A program made the translations under genes and the position numbers. The notes under the pieces were generated by a model. That model was not told the origin of the DNA, made no database searches, and saw only the letters and a program-made list of their open reading frames with translations. From Helicostylum pulchrum (lineage: Eukaryota > Mucoromycota > Mucoromycetes > Mucorales > Mucoraceae): a stretch of 15,541 bases of DNA. Of this stretch, positions 9,318 through 15,541 are shown piece after piece; position 1 is the stretch's first letter; every line of letters begins with the position of its first letter. The stretch spans positions 1 through 15,541 of the forward strand of contig JAIXMO010000130.1 in assembly GCA_025677825.1 (NCBI GenBank). The letters are read 5' to 3'.

Positions 9318-10370
9318 GTTGCGTTATTTTGAATCATACTGTTACACTCTTCCAAGTGAAGAGAGGAGAAGGGCTTTTTAGCAAATCTCATATTTTGGTT
9401 CCACATTCGTAATTATTTTTCAATGTCCGGAATATTGATAAAAAGGAAATTTGTATAACATCGGATAAAATTTTTAGAGTTTCACGGACTTGTCAAATTT
9501 GTTTTTATTCCAAAAAGAATATTATTTTTATTTTTGCTTGTGAACAATCTAAGAGATGGGTGACGTTTAGCTTTTTCCGTTCAAATTTATATAGCAGAAT
9601 TTCACATTAATAATACTGCATTGCCAATTTTATTTTTCGGAGTTTGGAAATAAGTTATCCAGGCCGGACTCGTTTAATCGGAGTTTTAATGTTTTACCGG
9701 ACAATATCGAATTCATAATTAACACGTTATGTATTTTTACAATTTATATTATACGGTATAAATTTGTCTACATTTAATGTTATTCTGCGAATTACGCTGC
9801 TAAAGTAAATACACGGGCGATATCTAATAATATGACTGCGATCATGACGTAACTGTTAAATGTCCAGTAATTAGAATTACTACGGTTTACTGCGCCATAA
9901 TACAAAGACTCCACTAAATTGTTACTGCGTTGCTAATATTACTTATTCTATTAGTAACACTAACTACCGCCGTACTTTTAAATTGATATAAATTTCATAT
10001 CTCCTAAAAACACTCACATTTTATCAAAAAGGTAGTTTTTCGGTTTAAGCTCCGAATTGTGAAAAAATCTTCTCCAATTTCTACTTTTTCCGAAATTAAC
10101 ATTTCGTATTTTAACAGTTTTTGTTCCGTATAATCCAATCAATTTCGATAAATTTGTCGCAACTTAAAGTTTTTATGAGTCTTTGCATCATATCGAGCAT
10201 TAATAAAAACATGTAAAAGAATTATATAAAAAGCCATGTAGATACTGAGCTAAAGCCACGCAGATACCTTGTGAAAGACTTGTAAAGCCATGTAAAATCA
10301 AAATACAAGTATATAAAAACAAGTAATTGAAACGTTTATACTCTATCTACTTATACTTTAATTTTTTTAA
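9318..10370. other. AT-rich host spacer without recognisable gene
   Basis: No ORF of useful length, RNA gene or transposon border was recognised. A small imperfect repetition of AAAGCCATGTA/AAAGCCACGCA occurs near 10230, 10252 and 10286. It separates Tc1-B from the coding remnant interrupted by CACTA-2 and is probably the pre-insertion host sequence. Confidence 0.5.
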
Positions 10371-10571
10371 AAGTGACCATCAATTCCGTCTCCTCTTCCT
10401 CTACTTCTACCTTTTCAGTTAGTACATCAGGCAATACAAATATGAATTCCAAAAAAAAAAATGAAAGCTGATCCAAAGATAGGGAAACTGCTCTTATCGA
10501 GGCTACCATTTTTCATCACCCTTTCAATTTAAAAAAAAAGGAGCCGTTGGAGAAAACTGGAAAAAAGTATA
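10331..10571 (+). pseudogene. Coding fragment interrupted by CACTA-2
   Basis: One frame is open from 10331 except for a TGA at 10469-10471. It reads a Ser/Thr-rich stretch, then NSKKKNES, a stop, then KDRETALIEATIF followed by HHPFNLKKKGAVGENWKKV, ending where CACTA-2 begins. The second half has the balance of a real protein domain (helix, a conserved-looking HPF, a Trp), and a codon GTG at 10373 may be a mutated start. I cannot name the family. It may be a host gene or another mobile-element gene. The remainder should lie beyond the right end of CACTA-2. Confidence 0.38.
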
Positions 10572-10661
10572 CACTAAGGCAGAGGTTATGGTAACTACAT
10601 AAAATATGATAAATATGAGTTAGTATAGCGCTATATAAGATAACAGTTACCATATTATATC
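10572..10661 (+). repeat. Left terminal inverted repeat of CACTA-2
   Basis: This is the inverted counterpart of 7887-8015, without the 39-bp insertion found there. It contains ATGGTAAC (10588-10595), GTTACCAT (10646-10653) and the palindrome TATAGCGCTATA (10624-10635). The preceding bases are GTATA, so TA adjoins both known ends. Confidence 0.92.
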
Positions 10662-10680
10662 GTGGTCACTATGGCGGACC

Positions 10681-10988
10681 TGTTGTACTCAGGATCTTTT
10701 TATGGTAACTAATACACCAATGTTTTTACGGGTAGCCAATGGCATTGAAGAATGACTTGTTACCATGAAGGTAGCATTTGTAACAGGATTTTAAAATGAA
10801 TAATACTCGATGCAAAAGTAAAACCTTTTCATAAGAACCTTGAATACCTTTTAATATAGCCTTTAAATACATGTGTATTTATTCTTTTGTGTTCTTTTTA
10901 ATTTTTTTTATTATCATTGTCAAAGGTTTTTTTTTTTTAAAATAGAAAATTTGGTCTCCAACACCATGAATGTGATAAATGTTCCTAT
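10681..10988. repeat. Subterminal block identical to 1-306
   Basis: It is the same sequence as 1-306 except for two extra T in a poly-T run. It includes ATGGTAAC at 10702-10709 and GTTACCAT at 10759-10766. It begins 109 bp inside the CACTA terminus and ends within a few bases of the Tc1-C insertion point. Confidence 0.95.
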
Positions 10989-10991
10989 ATA

Positions 10992-12612
10992 CTGTGAGGG
11001 GAAAAATGGTATGATCCGATTGTGAAATTACATGTTTTACTCCTATTTTTTTGGTGTGTACTTTAAAACTTGATAAATTATGTCATATTGGAAGATTCAA
11101 AGTGCCTTTTAAACAACATATTATTTGTAAAGAACTATTTAGTAAAATACGAAATGTCAAGGAATAAAGTAAAATATCGAGTTTTATTAAAATATTGAAA
11201 ATGTTTCAATAGCGAATTGCTCCTCCGTTAGCCTTGATCGCTTCTTCAGTTCGAGCCGGCATACTGTTAATGCATTTAAGACAGTCTCTCAAATAAATTT
11301 ATATCATTCCTTCCCGATTCTATCTGCTAGTTCCTCCTTGGTTGTAGGACTTATTCAGTATTTATTTAGTCGACGTTGTAACTGATACCGCAGTCGTTTT
11401 AACGGATTCAAATTTGGACTTTGCAGGAGCCAGTATAATACAGTATTCACAGAGAAACTATTGTTACTAAACCACTGTTTTGGAACCGTAGAAGCGTACG
11501 GGATTGCATTGTTTTGCTGCAAATGTATGGCATTTGGAGTCATGTCAAAGTGGTCAAGTGTGTCTATTAAAGATATACCTAAACTTTTCACGTACTCCTT
11601 TAATTTAACGGCTCCATCAATGATTGGATTACCATAACAAGATCCTTTTTCTGCTATGCAACTCCATAAGAGGACTCCTCCGCCATGTCCTTGTATTTGA
11701 GGCTCCATTTGATGAGGTCGCAAGATTTTGTCACCATCTGATCCCCACCTATTAACTCAGGCGTCGTCAGAGAACACCTATTGACGCCACTGGTCCACTG
11801 TATAATACATATGTATTTTAAGTCTCGGCCAGACAACGCCTCATGTTCTTTATACTAACGAAACTAGTTTTGACCTTCCTTTTAGCCTAGAGCCTAATTT
11901 ATCGGAGAGACTTTCGAATGCCACTCAATGACATCTCTACATTCTAGGAGCTCAAAAGCTCACGAACACCTCGAGAGCCATTGAGCGCACCTGTTTAAAG
12001 CTGTATTGCGGTATAAGTCTTGGTTGGATTGGTTATTTCACTTGGCCTTCCACCCCTGGTCACATGACCGTCACCTAAGTAAAGCTTCCTAAGGCGAGTC
12101 AGCATATTTTTGGAAACTATTGGATAACGTTTCCTAATGCTCTAGTCAGGCACTCTACGGAATAGAAAAGACTTGATTGAATTCTTGAATTCAGATGACA
12201 AATGAGGGGCCTTAATGTAATATTAAGCAGATATAGGAAAAGGGAGTTAAAATGACAAGCTCTGATGTACGAGACAGCTCCTTATAAACTTTTTTAATAT
12301 TTTCAGCAAGAACATATATATAAAATAACTCGGAGCAATTTTGAAATAGATCCAATATTCCTATCTGGAGGAAAGACGTTGAGATCCCATGTAATCGATT
12401 TATTGCATTTCTTAATTTATTGACACAAAAACTTTGATACTTGACCATTCATCATGTTTTAAAGTTACCGTCACGCAAGGTATACTATTTAAAAGAAGAG
12501 ACTTTTTTATATAATCTCAAATATAACTCAAGTCTCGGAAAAAAAGAAATATGATTCAATTAATGTAAAATCTAAATTTTCCAAACGGATCATACCATTT
12601 TTCCCCTCACAG
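10992..12612 (-). mobile_element. Decayed Tc1-like element with perfect ends (Tc1-C)
   Basis: The element is 1621 bp, bounded by 27-bp perfect inverted repeats (10992-11018 and 12586-12612) beginning CTGTGAGGGGAAAAATGG, with TA on both sides (10990-10991 and 12613-12614). Its transposase is heavily mutated. It sits in a TA microsatellite of the CACTA subterminal region. Confidence 0.93.
11206..12205 (-). pseudogene. Tc1-like transposase relic
   Basis: Reading the minus strand, one frame from about 12205 gives KNMLTRLRKLYLGDGHVTRG, then GGRPSEIT, NVEMSLSG and a KVKTSFVS stretch, interrupted by several TAG/TAA stops. After a shift near 11830 it gives DQWRQ, FSDDA, VNRWGSDGDK and GHGGGVLLWS. 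The tail DCLKCINSMPARTEEAIKAN ends at TGA 11206. The second catalytic Asp is Asn (QQNN) and the Glu is Lys (SPNLNPLK). It cannot be an active transposase. The order of motifs identifies the family securely. Confidence 0.9.
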
Positions 12613-13278
12613 TATATATAAAAAAAGCGAGAATTTTATTATTTACAGGTGAATTTTGTTTATAGTGTGTAGTGTATATATATATTACGGGGAAGGGTAT
12701 AATTATGTTTAAGAAACTAGTTTGTTATTGTCTTTTAGTATATACAATAGTTAAAAGATTAAGAAGATGCGAGGTAATAGTTATGTTTAAGTTATAGTTC
12801 ATTATTGTTACATAGAGAACACAAGATAAAAGGACAGTATACATAGCGGAATAAGCCTGCACCTGGATTAAAAAAAAAAAGGTCAGAATATGATACAAAG
12901 GTTCAAAGAAATAACATAATTACTTTTGTATATAAAAAAAGCTTTGAAGTAAAGGGCCTATAGCAAGTAGTGATACGAGTAACAGATAAATATCTAAGAT
13001 AAAAATAATATGGTATTAGAGCTACAAGTTGTCTTCATAATGCTAACATGTTATTACCTGATCTCGACAGAATGAGTGAAAGCACTACATGAGGGCTAAC
13101 GCCTGTATGTAAAGTTCAAAAAAAAAGAACTTTTATTTGTTTTATTAAAAAAAATTGAAAGGAAAAGTAATAAAAATAATAAAGAAAAGAAAAGGGAAAA
13201 AAAAAAGAGAAAAAATCAAACTATTTATAGCAAAAAAAAAAAAAAATGACAGATTTCACCAGCCAAGATACGATTGGT
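12613..13278. other. AT-rich 3' region of the CACTA-2 accessory gene
   Basis: No gene is supported. An imperfect repeat with TTATGTTTAAG followed by TTATTGT occurs near 12703 and 12781, 78 bp apart. TTTATT at 13141-13146 could be the minus-strand AATAAA of the accessory gene. A CACTA pentamer at 13083-13087 is noted but has no visible partner. Several poly-A runs occur. Confidence 0.45.
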
Positions 13279-14279
13279 TCAAACTCTTCTTCTCTTGTCA
13301 CCTAAAACTGGATTCAACCCATCGATACTTACCTGTGGCAATTCAACTTCCTCTGCCAAATCAGAGATTGAAAAGCTGTCCGCATTATCTTCCTAATATG
13401 TCAACCCCCAAGAAAAAAGAGTGAGAAATACTGATACTGATATTTGTCAAATAAAAATTAATGAAATAGCTTACAGTTGACTTTGCTTTTCTTGATCCAT
13501 CACTATTACGGATAGCAACGGATAATAAGTGAGCAGTTACCCAACTGTCTGTTGCAAAATCCAAGGGCAAGCAAGATTGGCGTGTTAACGTCTCGAAAAC
13601 AATGTGTTCTACAACATACGTTATAAGTTCCCTTTTTTCTTTTGACAAGTTCATCCACCTAAATGCCTTATCCTCTTCAGAAAACTTCGTTTTACAGAAT
13701 AGACCGATCAGCACATTTGTTTTGTCGTATCTATCGGACGCATCTTGATATCTTGCTGCTTTCTCTTCCGTTTCTGTTGCCATGCCATACGAGATTTCTT
13801 TTGCTTCCAACCAAATAGTACACATTGCGACGATGAGATCTTTCTTTTTTGATTCAGAAATACCAGTTTTCAAAAGAATGTCTCTCCTGGAATAGCACCT
13901 TTTACCACGGTTGCTTGTAGCCGTCATCACTATTTCATCGACCTTCTCACGGTCATTGATAATATCAAAAGAAGCAGGCGTGATAGATAACTGGCTGGTA
14001 CCGGCAGAGACAGATCCTAAAAAAAAAATTAGAATAAAGTAGAACATCATTATTTATTTCCTTTTAGCCAAAATTACCTGAACGAAAAGAAACAGAATTA
14101 AGAGAGTCTCTATTATTCATGGCCAAAAGTCGTGATAACATGATCTTGATTTCACTGACTTCACCAATGAGAAAATCAAGTTTGACAGTATCAGAGGGCG
14201 TGTTTTCAAATACATCTTGAAGAAAATCAGTAGAATTCCAGGGGATGTCACTGTTGTTATTGTTAGACATATTAGACAT
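13279..14279 (-). CDS. CACTA accessory protein, three exons, intact
   Basis: Exons 14279-14078, 14016-13475 and 13392-13279 join in phases 1 and 0 to give 285 residues and a TGA. A donor-like GTAAGT inside exon 3 (13332) is best left unspliced, because reading through gives a C-terminal GDKRRRV matching the basic tail of the CACTA-1 protein. Exon 1 is Asn-rich, then forms an amphipathic stretch (about 30-55). Exon 2 is helical and charged, with RGKRCYSRRD (104-113), EDKAFRW (182-188) and DSWVTAHLLSVA (224-235), followed by RKAK. The last three landmarks correspond to EDKKW, DMWLAKNMLQEA and RKRR in the CACTA-1 accessory protein. Function unknown; a nuclear DNA-binding partner of the transposase is the working guess. 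No signal peptide or membrane segment. Confidence 0.8.
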
Positions 14280-14725
14280 ATTATTTCTGCGTTTTTAAAA
14301 TAAATAAAAAAGAATTAGTTTTTTTTCTTCTTCTAAAAGTGTCTCTTTATATTCAATTTTCAATACCTGTAAAGGATACATAGACAAATATGGAATTATT
14401 TCTTGTAGCTGCGCCGCCAAAAATAAAATAAAAAAAAGGCACCAGTAAAAAAATGCCTCAAGCCCTCTACCCAATCGAATTAGTATGTACTTGTCGCGAC
14501 ATTTTTAATAATTTACCTTTTTTATATGCACAACGGCTCAGCATAAATATACTACGTTATATGAGCGGTTCTATTATTACTTTGAAATAAATTGCATGAT
14601 ATAATGTATCTACTGTTTCTAAAAAAAACTGCCAAGATTAATTTTCTATCTCAATTTTTGAATATAAAAGCAAAAAAAAATCTTACCTTACTTTCAGATA
14701 ATTTATCCATTATTTTTACTTAAAA
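14280..14725. promoter_or_regulatory. Divergent promoter region of CACTA-2
   Basis: The start codons lie 446 bp apart and point outward. A TATAAAG on the minus strand (14345-14351) lies about 66 bp before the accessory ATG. A TATAAAAG on the plus strand (14663-14670) lies about 56 bp before the transposase ATG. The matching distances support two back-to-back TATA promoters. Confidence 0.6.
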
Positions 14726-15541
14726 ATGTCTTCCTACACCAATCCAAATAAACGTACACGCGTATCCGGTCATAACATCGATTATGTTCGTCAGCTTCTT
14801 TTCCAGCAGTCAATATCCTTTTCTGCGCCTTCCCCAGTCGCAAATACTGAAAGTGTCAACTCCATGGACGATTATGACTGTGGTGACTATCTTGATTTTA
14901 ACGATGAATCAGATTTTCTAGAAAACGAAGGTAAACATTAATGGAAATGATACATAAATAATATGTAATATTCAATATTTTACTTACATAAACCGTTATA
15001 TATATGTATATTTAACAGAACCATTTAACTCTGAGCATATACTTGTTGACTCTACTACCGCGCCTGAAATGAACGATAATGATATTGACCAAGACGAAAT
15101 TCATTACAAAGTAAATATCCCCAAGTTTGTATTCACCAATATTGAAAGATATAGTGTCATGTTTGAAGAGGTATGTGATACATACAACATCAGTCGAGAA
15201 GGTTCAAGAGCATTGAGACATCTAATTAATATGATGCTTGCCGACGAGACCTTGGGTAAATATAGCTTTAAATTATTATATTGATTTTATCTTAGACTAA
15301 TGTTTTTTAAAAAATTACCTTGTGCTTTCTGATAGACTCTGTTACTACCAAATTGTTGAGTCATGAAGCGTGTACCAGCCTTGTTAAGACTGTTATACCT
15401 TTACCCATGACAGATCATATGATGTTTGCCACAATGGATGCTATTTGTATAGCCAAGAAGATGACCAACTTCTCAGTTGTCCTACATGCAATTCATTAAG
15501 ATCTTCAGCAAAAAGCACTAAAATGGTGTCAATCGCTGATA
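14726..15541 (+). CDS. tnp2-like transposase N-terminus, partial, probable frameshift
   Basis: Exons 14726-14930, 15019-15255 and 15336 onward join with phases 1 and 1, the same as the first two introns of the CACTA-1 transposase. Exon 1 is an acidic, Ser/Asn-rich leader with a KRTR cluster but no C2H2 finger, unlike CACTA-1. Exon 2 contains YNISREGSRALRHLINMM, aligning with the NQISRAAYREIVMFVN region there. Exon 3 opens with TKLLSHEACTSLVKTVIPLP, then the frame breaks near 15418: the conserved Cys motif YDVCHNGCYLY with CPTC is in the next frame, so one base seems missing. Without repair the ORF ends at a TAA just before 15500. The catalytic region lies beyond the window. It may be a recent pseudogene or a sequencing error. 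Confidence 0.75.

Larger units (their letters stand above)
10572..15541 (+). mobile_element. Second CACTA-type unit, right end outside window (CACTA-2)
   Basis: It starts CACTAAGGCAGAGG at 10572 and continues into sequence shared with CACTA-1. After a Tc1 relic it holds the same divergent gene pair: accessory gene on minus, tnp2-like transposase on plus, the latter leaving the window. The proteins are so diverged from those of CACTA-1 that only landmarks align. The shared left flank may belong to this element or be a fragment of a CACTA-1-type copy fused to it. Strand is that of its transposase. Confidence 0.62.

Noticed and set aside
1..10988. Direct repeats 10.7 kb apart as LTRs of a retrotransposon
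   Set aside because: No reverse transcriptase, integrase or Gag-like sequence lies between them. The repeats lie just inside CACTA termini and carry the subterminal motif.
12212..12448. 78-codon minus-strand ORF in Tc1-C
   Set aside because: It lies upstream of the transposase relic, has no recognisable motif and is in decayed sequence; probably chance.
13083..13087. CACTA pentamer as the true left end of CACTA-2
   Set aside because: A five-base match is expected by chance and no inverted partner is visible; kept only as an alternative until the right end is known.
13332..13337. Splice donor GTAAGT within the last exon of the CACTA-2 accessory gene
   Set aside because: Unspliced reading gives the RRR tail that matches the homologue, and the only nearby acceptor would make a 31-nt intron.
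13155..13424. Lysine-rich plus-strand ORF
   Set aside because: Its first half translates A-rich runs and its second half is antisense to exon 3 of the accessory gene.

Overview
The window looks like a transposon graveyard and nursery from an AT-rich eukaryotic genome, most likely an early-diverging fungus of the Mucoromycota/Mucorales type. The reasons are short introns (mostly 50-90 nt) with GTAAGT-like donors and TAG/CAG acceptors, long A/T homopolymers, and transposase families of the tnp2/CACTA and Tc1/mariner kinds that I associate with such genomes. No bacterial features, rRNA or tRNA were seen. The lineage is an inference.

Layout. (1) 1-8015 is most of a CACTA-type DNA transposon (here CACTA-1) whose right end is at 8015; its left end lies just outside the window. 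It carries two divergent genes: a seven-exon tnp2-like transposase on the minus strand (5080 to 342, 915 codons, all junctions in phase) and a four-exon accessory gene on the plus strand (5841-6887, with one apparent frameshift). An intact Tc1-like element (Tc1-A, 2391-3982) sits inside intron 3 of the transposase and leaves its splice signals standing. (2) 8016-9315 is a second Tc1-like element (Tc1-B) on the minus strand. Its transposase is cut in the C-terminal region exactly where CACTA-1 ends, so CACTA-1 probably jumped into it. (3) 9318-10571 is AT-rich host DNA ending in a degraded coding fragment. (4) 10572-15541 starts with an inverted copy of the same CACTA terminus and holds a second, strongly diverged two-gene unit (CACTA-2): an accessory gene on the minus strand (14279-13279, intact, 285 codons) and a tnp2-like transposase on the plus strand (from 14726, running off the window and apparently frameshifted near 15418). 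A decayed Tc1 relic (Tc1-C, 10992-12612) with perfect terminal repeats interrupts its left flank.

How the parts fit. The two CACTA units share divergent gene order, intron phases, an accessory protein family with a basic C-terminal tail, and ends rich in the 8-mer GTTACCAT/ATGGTAAC. This resembles the plant two-protein scheme, with a catalytic protein plus a protein binding subterminal repeats. I infer, but cannot prove, that the accessory protein is the end-binding partner. The most striking points are the accessory family, the transposon-in-intron nesting, 306 bp of near-perfect identity between ends attached to opposite sides of very different gene cassettes, and a dead-bodied Tc1 that seems to have moved recently.
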